Assembly (NCBI RefSeq): GCF_001544695.2
Contig: NZ_FCOM02000045.1
Coordinates: 1 to 64,000 of the forward strand
Source of the DNA: Caballeronia arvi
GTDB lineage: Bacteria; Pseudomonadota; Gammaproteobacteria; Burkholderiales; Burkholderiaceae
DNA: 64,000 nucleotides
Direction: 5' to 3'
In this document: one piece after another, positions 26,350 through 35,809 of the stretch
How the letters are laid out: every line of letters begins with the position of its first letter
Numbering within the stretch: position 1 is the first letter of the stretch
The notes under the pieces: generated by a model
What the model saw: only the letters and a program-made list of their open reading frames with translations
What the model was told of the DNA's origin: nothing
Database searches by the model: none
Made by a program: the position numbers and the translations under genes

Positions 26350-26955
26350 ATGAGCACGGGGAAAGCCTTTCGGCCTTTCCCTCGAAAGCGTAGCGCAGGC
26401 GTTTGCAGAGCCATATTCAATCCCATGCTGACGTATAAGTTCATTTCGCCGCGCGGCGCGGTCCTGTCGAGGTTGCGGATTCCGTTTGCTCTCACCTGGC
26501 GTGCTGAAAGAGGCTCCCTTCGCGTTCAGAAGTCCGACACCGAAAGGATGTTCGGGCAGCGAGGATCGTTTTTCGTGCCGATGGAGGAATTGTTCGACAG
26601 TCACATCCTTCCGGATGCTTATGGTTCGGCTGTCGGGCAACTGGTGATCGCTACCGACCCCGCTCATTCGGATTCCGGTTGTGAGCCCGACTGGGATTCG
26701 CTGCGCTCGGCCTACATTCGCGGCTCAAGAGGGTTCGGACTCGCGCTCGCGCAGCGCATGTTCACGCATCCGTGGTTCGAGTGGGATCTGCGGTTCGTCG
26801 CAACGCAATTGGCAACGACCTCAAAGGATTTGCAGGCAACGCTCTTTCGCGATGCCTACAGCTACGAGTCAGCGCTACGCAGATGCCGGCGATTGCACGG
26901 CATGCTGGAGCGCGGACATTCAGGATGCTTCTTCACGAGAGTTGCCGAGCCTTGA
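26350..26955 (+). CDS. Uncharacterised protein with C-terminal AraC-like helix-turn-helix
   Basis: An open frame of up to 201 residues. The start is unsure: the ATG at 26350 has no ribosome binding site and the preceding operon's hairpin falls inside the first codons, so the ATG at 26425 (MLTYKFISPRGAVL, about 176 residues) may be real. The C-terminal 60 residues (FVATQLATTSKDLQATLFRDAYSYESALRRCRRLHGML) look like the first helix-turn-helix of an AraC-type domain. Such small proteins could be local regulators or truncated AraC members. It precedes the APC permease by 50 bp. No function is assigned. Confidence 0.5.
   Translation: MSTGKAFRPFPRKRSAGVCRAIFNPMLTYKFISPRGAVLSRLRIPFALTWRAERGSLRVQKSDTERMFGQRGSFFVPMEELFDSHILPDAYGSAVGQLVIATDPAHSDSGCEPDWDSLRSAYIRGSRGFGLALAQRMFTHPWFEWDLRFVATQLATTSKDLQATLFRDAYSYESALRRCRRLHGMLERGHSGCFFTRVAEP
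26359..26381 (+). terminator. Hairpin at the end of the liv-etf-aldolase operon
   Basis: GGGAAAG (26359-26365) pairs with CTTTCCC (26375-26381); an inner CC/GG stem closes a TTTC loop with one bulged base. No strong T-run follows, so termination is probable but not certain. Confidence 0.5.
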
Positions 26956-27004
26956 GCTTCGCGACGTGCCAAAGCTATCCATATCAAGACTTGAGAGAAG
27001 ACAC

Positions 27005-28474
27005 ATGCATGAAACCCCTCCACGAATCGGACGAGGCAGTTCGACATCGAACGCCGGAAGCGCCGAGATGGCAGCTTTCGGTCTCGGCGCACCGTCGACC
27101 GAGCGCCACGAGAACCGCGCTGATTCGGAAGGCAAGCTTTCCAGCGGTCTGAAACAGCGGCACGTGGTCATGCTTTCCATCGGCGGAAGCATCGGTGCCG
27201 GGCTGTTCGTCGGCTCGGGACAGGCGATCTCGGAGGCCGGTCCTGCGGCTGTCATCGCCTATGTGCTGGCGAGTCTGCTCGTCGTGCTGGTGATGCGGAT
27301 GCTTGGCGAAATGGCCTGCGCGATGCCGGACTCCGGGACGTTCTCGACTTATGCGGGGCGCGCGTACGGCCCTTGGGCCGGTTTCATGATCGGCTGGATG
27401 TACTGGTGGTACTGGGTGCTTGTTCTTCCGCTGGAAGCGACCGCAGCGGCGAACATCCTGAACGGCTGGTTTCCGGAAATCGAAGTCTGGAAGTTCTGTC
27501 TGGCGGTTACCACGATCCTGACCATCGCGAACCTCGCCAGCGTGAAGCATTACGGCGAGCTGGAATTCTGGTTTGCGCTGATCAAAGTCGTGGCCATTGT
27601 CGTGTTCATCGGCTGCGGCGTGATTGCCATCGCCGGTCTGATTCCTTCCGTCCACGTCAATGTCTCGTCCAACGTCTTCGGGCACGGAGGCTTCGCACCG
27701 AAAGGCTTGGCGCCCATTGCAGGCGCGATGCTCACGACGATGTTCACGTTCCTCGGCACCGAAGTCGTGACCATCGCGGCGGCCGAATCCGAAAATCCCG
27801 CCAAAGAAATATCGCGAGCGATCACGTCGGTCGTATGGAGAATTTCGCTTTTCTATATCGGCTCGATCGTCGTCATTCTCGCGATCATTCCCTGGAATGA
27901 CGAGTCGCTCATCAAGGTCGGCTCTTATCAGGCGGTCCTCGGCGCATTGCACGTGCCGTACGCGAAGCTCATCATTGGCGCGCTGATTCTGGTCGCCGTA
28001 TGCAGTTGCCTGAACTCGGGCATCTACACGGCCTCACGGATGATCTTTTCTCTGGCCGAGCGGAAACAGGCGCCCGCTTTTCTCAAGCAGACGAGCCGCG
28101 CCGGCGTACCCGTGCCCGCGATCGTCGCATCGACTATGGCTGCCTTCGCCGGCTGCGCCGCGAACTATCTCGCTCCAGCCTACGTTTTTCAGGCATTGCT
28201 TTCCACGACGGGGTCAATGGCGCTGCTGGTCTATCTGGTGATCGCATCGACGCAATTGAGATTGCGCCCCAGGCTCGAGGCGGCAGGGGAGCTGAAAGTC
28301 CGGATGTGGCTGCATCCATTTCTCGGTGTGCTTGTCGTGACGCTCATAGCCGGCGCCTTGATCGTGATGATTTGGACGCCTGAACATAGAACGGAAGTCA
28401 CTTCGACGCTTGGGGCCAGCGCCGGCCTGGCAGTCGTTGGACTGATCAGGCAACGTTGGCGGAAAGTCCGCTAG
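27005..28474 (+). CDS. Amino acid permease, APC superfamily (GabP/AAT-like)
   Basis: The ATG at 27005 (GAGAGAAG upstream) gives 489 residues; longer frames upstream are non-homologous. After a hydrophilic N-terminus of about 50 residues it has LKQRHVVMLSIGGSIGAGLFVGSGQAISEAGPAAV in helix 1, EMACAMPDSGTFSTYAGRAYGPWAGFMIGW, and TFLGTEVVTIAAAESENPAKEISRAI, all typical of the amino-acid transporter family that includes GabP and AnsP. Twelve membrane segments are apparent. It probably imports an amino acid related to this locus. Confidence 0.9.
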   Translation: MHETPPRIGRGSSTSNAGSAEMAAFGLGAPSTERHENRADSEGKLSSGLKQRHVVMLSIGGSIGAGLFVGSGQAISEAGPAAVIAYVLASLLVVLVMRMLGEMACAMPDSGTFSTYAGRAYGPWAGFMIGWMYWWYWVLVLPLEATAAANILNGWFPEIEVWKFCLAVTTILTIANLASVKHYGELEFWFALIKVVAIVVFIGCGVIAIAGLIPSVHVNVSSNVFGHGGFAPKGLAPIAGAMLTTMFTFLGTEVVTIAAAESENPAKEISRAITSVVWRISLFYIGSIVVILAIIPWNDESLIKVGSYQAVLGALHVPYAKLIIGALILVAVCSCLNSGIYTASRMIFSLAERKQAPAFLKQTSRAGVPVPAIVASTMAAFAGCAANYLAPAYVFQALLSTTGSMALLVYLVIASTQLRLRPRLEAAGELKVRMWLHPFLGVLVVTLIAGALIVMIWTPEHRTEVTSTLGASAGLAVVGLIRQRWRKVR

Positions 28475-28511
28475 CGGCATTTTTTATCGCTTCTTATCCG
28501 GAGATCGAATC

Positions 28512-29681
28512 ATGAATGTGCGTTCAATGAAGAGCATCTGTATGGCGGCGACTGCCGTCGCTGTCGCCATGACGTACGCGTCCGCGGCGCGAGCGGACGA
28601 TGTCGTGATCGGCTTTGCGGCCCCATTGACAGGCGGTTCCGCGCACTACGGCGTGGACCTGAAGCGCGGGGTGGAACTCGCGATAGAAGACGCGAACGCG
28701 AAGAAGCTGATCATCGGCGGAAAGCCGGCGCACTTCGCGCTGGACGCGGAAGACGATCAGGGCGATCCGAGAATGGGCTCGCAAGTGGCGCAGAAGCTGG
28801 TGGACTCCAAAGTCGCGGGGATCGTCGGCCACTTCAATTCGGGAACCAGCATTCCAGCGTCGCGCATCTATTACAACGCCGGCATTCCGATGGTTTCGCC
28901 GACAGCGACGAATCCGACGCTGACGTCACAAGGCTTCAAGACGGTATTTCGCGTGACCAACTCCGATGCGCAGATGGGCCAGCTCGCAGGTCAGTCGGCG
29001 GTGCAGACGCTCAAGGGAAAGCGCATTGCCGTGCTCGACGATCGAACGGCATTCGGGCAAGGCATGGCCGATGAATTCGTCAAGGGTGTGCAGGCAGCCG
29101 GAGGCAAGATTGCCGATCGCGAATACACCACCGATAAAGCAGTGGATTTCAAGGCGCAACTCACCACCATCAAGTCGATCAATCCGGATGTGATCTTCTG
29201 GGGCGGGCTCGATCAGCAGGCAGGCATGCTGATCAAGCAAATGAGGCAGCTTGGAATGAAGGCTACGCTTCTCGGCGGCGGAAGCTTCGAGAACGAAAAC
29301 TTCCTCAAGGTCGCTGGGGATAGCGCTGAAGGCGCCGTTTCGTGGGACTACGGGGTGCCGATCTCCAAACTGAAGGCGGGCAAAGAGTTCGACAGCCGAA
29401 TGAAGGCGAAATACAACGAAGGCGTCGTGGCCTATGCGCCTTCGGCCTACGATGCGACCTGGGTGCTCATCCATGCGATGCAGCAGGCGAAATCGACCGA
29501 TCCGAAGGTTTACGGACCGCTCGTGAAGAACGTCTCCTTCGAAGGCATCTCCGGCAACATCGCGTTTGCGAGTAATGGAGACATGAAGGACCCTGCAGCG
29601 ACGTTCTACAAGGTCGTCGGCGGAAAGTGGGTGCCGCAGGCAATTGCGGTGGGAGACAAAGTCGAACCCGTTTCGAATTGA
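28512..29681 (+). CDS. Branched-chain-amino-acid-type ABC transporter substrate-binding protein (LivJ-like), copy 2
   Basis: The 389-residue periplasmic protein has a signal peptide ending near ARA/DD at about residue 28. Its body is closely similar to the product of 7692-8870: the GIVGHFNSGTSIPASRIYYNAGIPMVSP block and AVLDDRTAFGQGMADEFVKGV occur in both at matching positions. CCGGAGA precedes the ATG by nine bases. The two copies lie at opposite ends of the locus, with one shared livHMGF set between, which suggests related but distinct ligands or different expression timing. Confidence 0.9.
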   Translation: MNVRSMKSICMAATAVAVAMTYASAARADDVVIGFAAPLTGGSAHYGVDLKRGVELAIEDANAKKLIIGGKPAHFALDAEDDQGDPRMGSQVAQKLVDSKVAGIVGHFNSGTSIPASRIYYNAGIPMVSPTATNPTLTSQGFKTVFRVTNSDAQMGQLAGQSAVQTLKGKRIAVLDDRTAFGQGMADEFVKGVQAAGGKIADREYTTDKAVDFKAQLTTIKSINPDVIFWGGLDQQAGMLIKQMRQLGMKATLLGGGSFENENFLKVAGDSAEGAVSWDYGVPISKLKAGKEFDSRMKAKYNEGVVAYAPSAYDATWVLIHAMQQAKSTDPKVYGPLVKNVSFEGISGNIAFASNGDMKDPAATFYKVVGGKWVPQAIAVGDKVEPVSN

Positions 29682-29710
29682 TGTAGAGCGCGATTCCAGC
29701 ACTCGAAAAT

Positions 29711-29740
29711 CCAGGCGAATTCAGCGCGAAGTTCGCCTGG
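29711..29740. terminator. Hairpin between binding protein copy 2 and the GMC gene
   Basis: CCAGGCGAA (29711-29719) pairs perfectly with TTCGCCTGG (29732-29740). A T-run follows it on the minus strand (ATTTTCG), so it can stop transcripts from both convergent genes. Confidence 0.75.
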
Positions 29741-29821
29741 ACCGGCTTCTGAGGCAACGCATCGCCCTACGTGCATCGACGGTCGATGAGTCCGCGTTCA
29801 TGGTGGCCGAAGCGGTCCGGC

Positions 29822-31513
29822 TCACACATGACCGACCGTGCGCTTGGGCGGATGCGTGCGTTGGCGCGTTTCCCAACCTTCCGCGAGTCCCACGTGCGCG
29901 TGCGAAGGTGCGAGGGTCGGGTTTCCCTTGACCAGGTCGGCGGCACGCTCGGCCAGCATGATCGTGGGCGCGTTCAGATTGCCGTTCGGCTCGGTCGGAA
30001 AGACGGACGAGTCGATCACGCGCAACCCGTCCATGCCACGCACGCGCAGTTCGGAATCGACGACTGCCATCGCATCTTCGCCCATCCGGCACGAGCCGCA
30101 GGGGTGCATGGTGCTTTCGAGGTTCGCCCGCACGAAGGCGTCGATCTCGGCGTCGGTCCGGACGTTCGGCCCCGGCGCGAGTTCGACATCGCGAAACGGG
30201 TCCATTGCCGGCTGCGCGATGATTTCCCGCGTAAGGCGCACGCAACGCCGGAATCCCTCCCGGTCTTCCTCGCGTTCGAGGTAGTTGAAGCGAATCTCGG
30301 GGTGCACATAAGGGTCGGCGGCGTTCAGGCGCACGTAACCGCGGCTCTTCGGCTTGTTGGGTCCGGTGAGCACCATGAAGCCATGTCCCTTGAGCGGCTT
30401 GTCGCCGTCATAGCGCATGGCGGCAGGCAGGAAGTGGAACTGGATGTCCGGCCAGCGCAGACCCGCTTCCGAGCGAATGAAGCCGCCGGCTTCGAAATGG
30501 TTGCTGGCGCCGAGCCCATCCTTGAAGAGCAGCCAGCGCAGCCCGATCATGAACTTGCTGAACGGGTCCATCCTGCTGTTGAGCGAGACCGGCTGCTTGC
30601 ACGCGTACTGAATGTAGATTTCGGCGTGATCCTGCAGACTCTCTCCGACGCCCGGCAGATCGTGCCGCACCTCGACGCCTGCGCGGCGCAACACCTCCGC
30701 CGGTCCGATCCCCGAGCGTTGAAGCAGATGAGGCGAGCCGATCGGTCCCGATGAAATCAGCACTTCGGCGCGGCACCGCGCGGTATGGCTCACGCCACCC
30801 TGATCGTAGACGACGCCGACCGCGCGCTTGCCTTCGACCAGCACCCGGCGTGTCATCGCATTGGTCACGACATGCAGATTGGGACGCGTCATCGCCGGAC
30901 GAAGATAGGCATTGGCGGTGGACCAGCGCACGCCGTCCTTGACGGTCATGTGCATCGCGCCGAACCCTTCCTGCATGTGGCCGTTGCAATCGTCCGTCTT
31001 GATGTAGCCCGCCTGCGCGCCCGCTTCGATCCATGCGCCGTACAGCGGATTGCGCATGTTGTTGCCATTGTTCGTCGACAAGGGTCCGTCCTCGCCGCGG
31101 TACTCGTCGCCGCCGAACTTGTAGCTCTCGGCGCGCCGGAAATACGGCAGGCAGTTCGCATAGCCCCAGCCGCGGGCGCCCAGCGATTCCCATTCGTCGA
31201 AATCGTATGCATGGCCGCGAATGTACACGAGGCCGTTGATCGACGACGACCCGCCGAGCACCTTGCCGCGCGGACAATGCAACCGGCGTCCGTCGAGATG
31301 AGGTTCCGGCGCGGTTTCGTACTTCCAGTTGTACTTCTTCGTGTTCATCGGCATCGAGAACGCGCTCGGCATCTGGATGATGATGCTGCGATCGCTGCCG
31401 CCGTACTCCAGCACGAGCACGCGTACCGAAGGGTCTTCGGTGAGGCGGTTGGCCAGCACGCATCCGGCCGAACCCGCGCCGACGATGATGTAATCGTATT
31501 GATCGGTGGACAT
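29822..31513 (-). CDS. GMC-family FAD alcohol dehydrogenase, choline dehydrogenase (BetA)-like
   Basis: The 563-residue flavoprotein has the GMC hallmarks: [19 protein letters not shown] at the N-terminus, [50 protein letters not shown], and the catalytic region [11 protein letters not shown] (His near residue 467) with a C-terminal [16 protein letters not shown]. It resembles BetA strongly over its length, so the substrate is probably a cationic or amino alcohol oxidised to an aldehyde. An aldehyde dehydrogenase, an NCS1 permease and a ureohydrolase follow the same strand upstream, together forming a four-gene operon (35700 to 29822). It may be a choline dehydrogenase paralogue with different substrate. 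Confidence 0.85.
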   Translation of the reverse strand: MSTDQYDYIIVGAGSAGCVLANRLTEDPSVRVLVLEYGGSDRSIIIQMPSAFSMPMNTKKYNWKYETAPEPHLDGRRLHCPRGKVLGGSSSINGLVYIRGHAYDFDEWESLGARGWGYANCLPYFRRAESYKFGGDEYRGEDGPLSTNNGNNMRNPLYGAWIEAGAQAGYIKTDDCNGHMQEGFGAMHMTVKDGVRWSTANAYLRPAMTRPNLHVVTNAMTRRVLVEGKRAVGVVYDQGGVSHTARCRAEVLISSGPIGSPHLLQRSGIGPAEVLRRAGVEVRHDLPGVGESLQDHAEIYIQYACKQPVSLNSRMDPFSKFMIGLRWLLFKDGLGASNHFEAGGFIRSEAGLRWPDIQFHFLPAAMRYDGDKPLKGHGFMVLTGPNKPKSRGYVRLNAADPYVHPEIRFNYLEREEDREGFRRCVRLTREIIAQPAMDPFRDVELAPGPNVRTDAEIDAFVRANLESTMHPCGSCRMGEDAMAVVDSELRVRGMDGLRVIDSSVFPTEPNGNLNAPTIMLAERAADLVKGNPTLAPSHAHVGLAEGWETRQRTHPPKRTVGHV

Positions 31514-31560
31514 GGCTTTTTCCTGTTTCTCAATCTCTCAATCGGTGATGACGGGTCGCA

Positions 31561-33090
31561 TCAGAAGCGCTTGTCGCCGGTCGTGTACTGCGGCAGGGTC
31601 TTTTCGATGTGGTGGATGACCGCCTCTTCCTTTCTCATGTCGAGCGAGCGCGCGAGCACGAAGTACGCGATTCCCGAAACGATCAGACCGACCAGCCATG
31701 CGAGATCGACACCGCCGATCAGCCGTGCAAGCGGACCGACGTAGACTTCGTCCTGGCCATCGAAGATGCAGAAGAACGGGATCATCGCGGCGAAGCCGAT
31801 CACATATGAAATCAGCCCACGCGCGCCCCACGCGCCGTACACGCTGCCGTGCGGCATGAAGAAATGCGGGATCGCATAGCGGCCCTTGCGGACGAAGAAA
31901 TAGTCGGTGAGGTTGACCGCCGTCCACGGCACGAGAAAATAGAGCATCACGACGAGATAGATGTTCAGCACCGACAGTCCCTTGCCCGACGTGTAGATGC
32001 TCAGTGCGACGCCGAGTTGCAGGCACACGACGAAGAGCACCGCGACGATGCGCGTCCTCGCTGTCGGACGGATCTTCCTGAACGAATCGACTCCGGTGAT
32101 GGCCGTCAGCTTCGCGCTATAGATGTTCATCGCGATGACCGGCAGGAACGCGAGAATCGTGACGCCGACGATCACGCTGCCGAGACCCGGCGCGAGATCG
32201 CTGCCGACCTGATTCAGCGCGACGAGCACATCGCTCGCATGCAGGTGATCGGCGAGCCAGCCACCGACCGCGATCATCCACGCACCCGACAGCGACGCCC
32301 CCACGAACACGGCTGCAATGAGCTTGCCGCCCGGCGTGTTTTTCGGCAGATAGCGCGAGTAGTCCGAAACATAAGGCGCATAGGCGATGTTGTAGCTGGC
32401 GGCCGCCGCGAACTGAGCGATGAAACCCGTCCAGTTGAAGCCAAGCGGCGCGGGCGGGTTCGACCCTGCGGCGGCTGCCGGCAGCGGGATGTCATGAACC
32501 CAGTGCATCAGCACCGCGATAGTGACGAGCCCGTACAGCGGGAGGGACAAATACAGCGCCCATTTGAAGCTGCGGTGCATCCAGTCGTGCCCGAGCACTG
32601 CGAGTATCGACGCGGGCACGGTCACCATGAGCGCGATCCTGACCGGGTCCCAGCCGAACAGTGTCTTGAGGCCTTGCATCATCAATACGAGATTGACGAT
32701 ATTGAAGCCCGCGAAGACGAACAGCGTCGCGAACAGCACCAGAATCACGCCGCGATAGCCGAACTGCGCGCGCGACTGGATCATCTGCGGCAAGCCGAGA
32801 TGCGGACCCTGCGAGCCATGAAACGCCATGAACAGCGTGCCGAACATGATGCCGAGCGTACCGGCGACCGTCGTCCACCACGATGTGAGACCGACACTCG
32901 GCCCGACGAAGCCGATCGTCATCGTGAAGAAGGTGAAGTTGCCGAGGAACCAGAAAGGTCCCTGGCGCGAGAGCCGGTCGGTTCGTTCGTGCTCCGGAAT
33001 GAAGTCGATCGAATGACCTTCGATCGCTCCGTGCTCGCTCGCCGCCGCCGGGTTTGCGCCGGCGTTCGCGGCGCTTTCGTATGATTTCAT
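31561..33090 (-). CDS. NCS1-family permease (purine/cytosine permease-like)
   Basis: The 509-residue membrane protein has about twelve hydrophobic segments and NCS1 features: a hydrophilic N-terminus with FIPEHERTDRLSRQGPFWFLGNFTFF, then PQMIQSRAQFGYRGVILV, and SDYSRYLPKNTPGGKLI. NCS1 carriers import nucleobases, hydantoins, allantoin or related ureides, and thiamine. It lies between the BetA-like and aldehyde dehydrogenase genes, so it is probably the importer for the operon substrate, a small nitrogen-rich molecule. The precise substrate cannot be deduced. Confidence 0.88.
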   Translation of the reverse strand: MKSYESAANAGANPAAASEHGAIEGHSIDFIPEHERTDRLSRQGPFWFLGNFTFFTMTIGFVGPSVGLTSWWTTVAGTLGIMFGTLFMAFHGSQGPHLGLPQMIQSRAQFGYRGVILVLFATLFVFAGFNIVNLVLMMQGLKTLFGWDPVRIALMVTVPASILAVLGHDWMHRSFKWALYLSLPLYGLVTIAVLMHWVHDIPLPAAAAGSNPPAPLGFNWTGFIAQFAAAASYNIAYAPYVSDYSRYLPKNTPGGKLIAAVFVGASLSGAWMIAVGGWLADHLHASDVLVALNQVGSDLAPGLGSVIVGVTILAFLPVIAMNIYSAKLTAITGVDSFRKIRPTARTRIVAVLFVVCLQLGVALSIYTSGKGLSVLNIYLVVMLYFLVPWTAVNLTDYFFVRKGRYAIPHFFMPHGSVYGAWGARGLISYVIGFAAMIPFFCIFDGQDEVYVGPLARLIGGVDLAWLVGLIVSGIAYFVLARSLDMRKEEAVIHHIEKTLPQYTTGDKRF

Positions 33091-33136
33091 CGCGTACCTC
33101 GATCAGTAAGCTGATGCCGTGAGAGGGGACAGACGC

Positions 33137-34645
33137 TCAGTGCAAGGTGATCCAGACGGCCTTCGTCTCCGTCAGATGATCGAGCTGTTCCATCCCGAGG
33201 TCCTTGCCGAAGCCCGATTCCTTGAAGCCGCCGAACGGCATCGCCGGGTCGATCGTGCTATGCGCGTTCACGTAGACGCTGCCCGCGCGCAATTGCGGGA
33301 CCAGCGTATGGATCCGATTCACGTCGTTCGAATAGATGGCCGCGGCGAGGCCATAGGGCGAGTCGTTCGCGAGTTGCACGGCTTCGTCGATCGCGTCGAA
33401 GGGCGATGTCACGAGAACGGGGCCGAAGATCTCTTCGCGGACGATCTTCATCGAGTTGCTGCAATGGGCGAAGATCGCGGGCTCGACGAAATATCCGGTG
33501 TCTTCCCGTCTGCGTCCGCCGTAGACGAGCTCGGCTCCTTCGCGGCGTCCCGTGTCGATATACGAGGTCACGCGTTCCTTCTGCAGCGCCGACACCAGCG
33601 GCCCGATGAAGCAGTCGGGATCGAGGCCCGGAGCGATCTTCAACGTGCGCGTGTAGTCGATGAGCGCGGCGAGAAAGCGCTCGTGGATCTTGCGCTGGAC
33701 ATACACGCGGGTGCCGGCGTCGCACACCTGGCCCGAGTTGAAGAACATGCCGTTCGCGACGGCGCGCGCGGCGGCGTCGACGTCCGCGTCATCGAGCACG
33801 AGCACCGGCGACTTGCCGCCCAGCTCCAGCGTCACGCGGCGGATATCGTGCACGGCCGCCTGCCCGACGTTGCGCCCCACGTCGGTCGAGCCGGTGAACG
33901 TGAGCTTGTCGATGCCCGGATGACGCGCGAGCGCCGCGCCGATCACGCCGCCACGTCCCGTCACGACATTGACGACGCCTTCGGGAATGCCGGCCTCCTG
34001 CACCAGCTCGGCAAAGCGCAGTGTCGACAGCGACGTGAGTTCGGCCGGCTTGATCACGGCCGTACAGCCCACCGCGAGGGCGGCCGCGAGCTTCCACGCC
34101 ATCGTCTGCAGCGGAAAATTCCACGGCACGATGATGCCGACCACGCCGACTGGCTCCTTGCGCGTGTAGGCGACATAGTTACCCGGCAGCGAAGGCTCGA
34201 CGGTGCGCCCGTGCAGCTTCGATGCCCAGCCGGCGAAGTAGCGGAACGTGTCGATGGTGCCTTGCACGTCGACGTCGCGCGCCTGCGCGGCAGACTTGCC
34301 CATGTCGATCGATTCGATTTCTGCGATCTCGGTCGCGTTGGCTTCGATCAGGTCCGCGAGCCGATGCAGCAGGCGCTCCCGTTCCAGGGGTTTGAGCTTG
34401 CGCCACGGGCCGCCATCGAACTGCGTGCGCGCAGCGCGAACCGCGCGATCGAGGTCCTCGGCCGTGGCGAGCGGAATCTGCGTGATCACGCCGGTGGTCG
34501 ACGGCTCGATGACATCGAGCGTCTCTCCCGCGCCGCCCGTCACCCACGCGCCGCCGATATACATTTTCTGCGGCTTGTTCAAAAAGCGCGTCGTGGCTTC
34601 CTGAACGCCGAAGCGCTCCAGATAGTTACGGACAATGGTATCCAA
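33137..34645 (-). CDS. NAD(P)-dependent aldehyde dehydrogenase (betaine/gamma-aminobutyraldehyde dehydrogenase-like)
   Basis: A TTG start at 34645 is supported by AGGAG six to seven bases upstream; no in-frame ATG occurs before residue 28. The 502-residue enzyme has the ALDH catalytic set: Asn176 in VPWNFPLQ, Glu274 in VTLELGGKSP, Cys308 in FFNSGQVCDAG and a C-terminal PFGGFKESGFGKDLG. It resembles betaine- and aminoaldehyde-type dehydrogenases. With the BetA-like GMC enzyme it would convert an alcohol through an aldehyde to a carboxylate. The neighbouring ureohydrolase suggests that the resulting acid carries a guanidino group. Confidence 0.88.
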   Translation of the reverse strand: MDTIVRNYLERFGVQEATTRFLNKPQKMYIGGAWVTGGAGETLDVIEPSTTGVITQIPLATAEDLDRAVRAARTQFDGGPWRKLKPLERERLLHRLADLIEANATEIAEIESIDMGKSAAQARDVDVQGTIDTFRYFAGWASKLHGRTVEPSLPGNYVAYTRKEPVGVVGIIVPWNFPLQTMAWKLAAALAVGCTAVIKPAELTSLSTLRFAELVQEAGIPEGVVNVVTGRGGVIGAALARHPGIDKLTFTGSTDVGRNVGQAAVHDIRRVTLELGGKSPVLVLDDADVDAAARAVANGMFFNSGQVCDAGTRVYVQRKIHERFLAALIDYTRTLKIAPGLDPDCFIGPLVSALQKERVTSYIDTGRREGAELVYGGRRREDTGYFVEPAIFAHCSNSMKIVREEIFGPVLVTSPFDAIDEAVQLANDSPYGLAAAIYSNDVNRIHTLVPQLRAGSVYVNAHSTIDPAMPFGGFKESGFGKDLGMEQLDHLTETKAVWITLH

Positions 34646-34725
34646 CGTCGTCTCCTGATTGTCCGGGGCTTCGTGATGTCGAGCCCCGTGAATGTCGGTA
34701 TGAACCGTTCGGCTGCAGCGCGTAG

Positions 34726-35700
34726 TCAGCGTCTGTTTTTGCTGCGCTCGTGAAAGATGAAGCCGATCGAATTCATCAGCAGTTGAGCGGCGAGAATCGG
34801 CGTGACGCCGGCGGGGTCGTAGGCGGGCGCGACTTCCACGAGGTCCATTCCTACGATGTTTCCGCGGCTGCGCCGGGCCAGCGCCTGGATGATCTCGAGC
34901 ACCTCGTAGTACAGGAAACCGCCGTGGCTCGGCGTGCCCGTGCCGGGCGCGATGGAAGGGTCGAAGCCGTCGATGTCGATGGTTATATAGTAGGACGCGC
35001 CTTCCGGAATCCGCGCGAGCACGCCTTCCGTGCCGAGCCGGCGCACGTCACGCACCGACAGGATCTCCGAGCCGGCCCGGCGCGCCGCGTCGTAGTCGTC
35101 ACGGTTCGACGACGACACGTTGCGAATGCCGAGCTGCGTCATGCCGACGATATGCTCCATCTCGGACGCGCGCCGCAGCGGATTTCCGTGCCCGTAACGC
35201 ACGCCATGACGCTCGTCGACGAAGTCCAGATGCGCGTCGAAATGGACGATGTGAATCGGACCCTTGCCCTCGAACGCCTTGATCACCGGCGCGTGAATCG
35301 AATGGTCGCCGCCGAGCGTGACGGGCATCGCGCCACACGCGAGGATCTTGCGCACCGCGAGTTCGATGTTCGCGTTGCTGCTTGCCATGTCGGTGTGCAC
35401 GATGTCGGCGTCGCCCACGTCGACCATGCGCAACTGGTCGCGGCTCAGATACAGCACATCGTCTTCGTGGTCGTAGGCGCCGGCGTGACCGAACGAAAAC
35501 AGTGTCGACGCTTCGCGGATGCTGCGTGGCCCGAAGCGTGCGCCGGAGCGCCATTGCGTGCCCATGTCGTTCGGCGCGCCGAGGATCGCCACGTCGGCGT
35601 CGATCCGGTTCCAGTCGAGGCACACGGGCGACTTCGCGAACGTGCAATGGCCGACGAACGGCAAGTTGAGCCGTCCGGATTCATAGCTGTTGCTCTGCAT
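34726..35700 (-). CDS. Ureohydrolase (agmatinase/guanidino-acid amidinohydrolase family)
   Basis: The ATG at 35700 has AGGAG six bases before it, giving 324 residues; a TTG at 35721 is less suitable. The manganese-binding motifs of the arginase/agmatinase family are visible: GGDHSIHAPV, HFDAHLDF and DIDGFDPSIAPGTGTPSHGG. Also present is GAPNDMGTQWRSGARFGPRSIREAS, typical of agmatinases and guanidinobutyrase/guanidinopropionase. Such enzymes release urea from a guanidino compound. The genomic setting with an alcohol and an aldehyde dehydrogenase points to a guanidino acid rather than agmatine. It is first in the minus-strand operon and divergent from a LysR gene. Confidence 0.85.
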   Translation of the reverse strand: MQSNSYESGRLNLPFVGHCTFAKSPVCLDWNRIDADVAILGAPNDMGTQWRSGARFGPRSIREASTLFSFGHAGAYDHEDDVLYLSRDQLRMVDVGDADIVHTDMASSNANIELAVRKILACGAMPVTLGGDHSIHAPVIKAFEGKGPIHIVHFDAHLDFVDERHGVRYGHGNPLRRASEMEHIVGMTQLGIRNVSSSNRDDYDAARRAGSEILSVRDVRRLGTEGVLARIPEGASYYITIDIDGFDPSIAPGTGTPSHGGFLYYEVLEIIQALARRSRGNIVGMDLVEVAPAYDPAGVTPILAAQLLMNSIGFIFHERSKNRR

Positions 35701-35809
35701 CTGCATCTCCTGTTCTGTCAAGATGGACCGCAGGTCGAGCCTGCGTGCTGTTTGAGAAACTATGAACAGGAATGACGGGCGTAAAAATCACGAGTATCGG
35801 ATGTTCACA

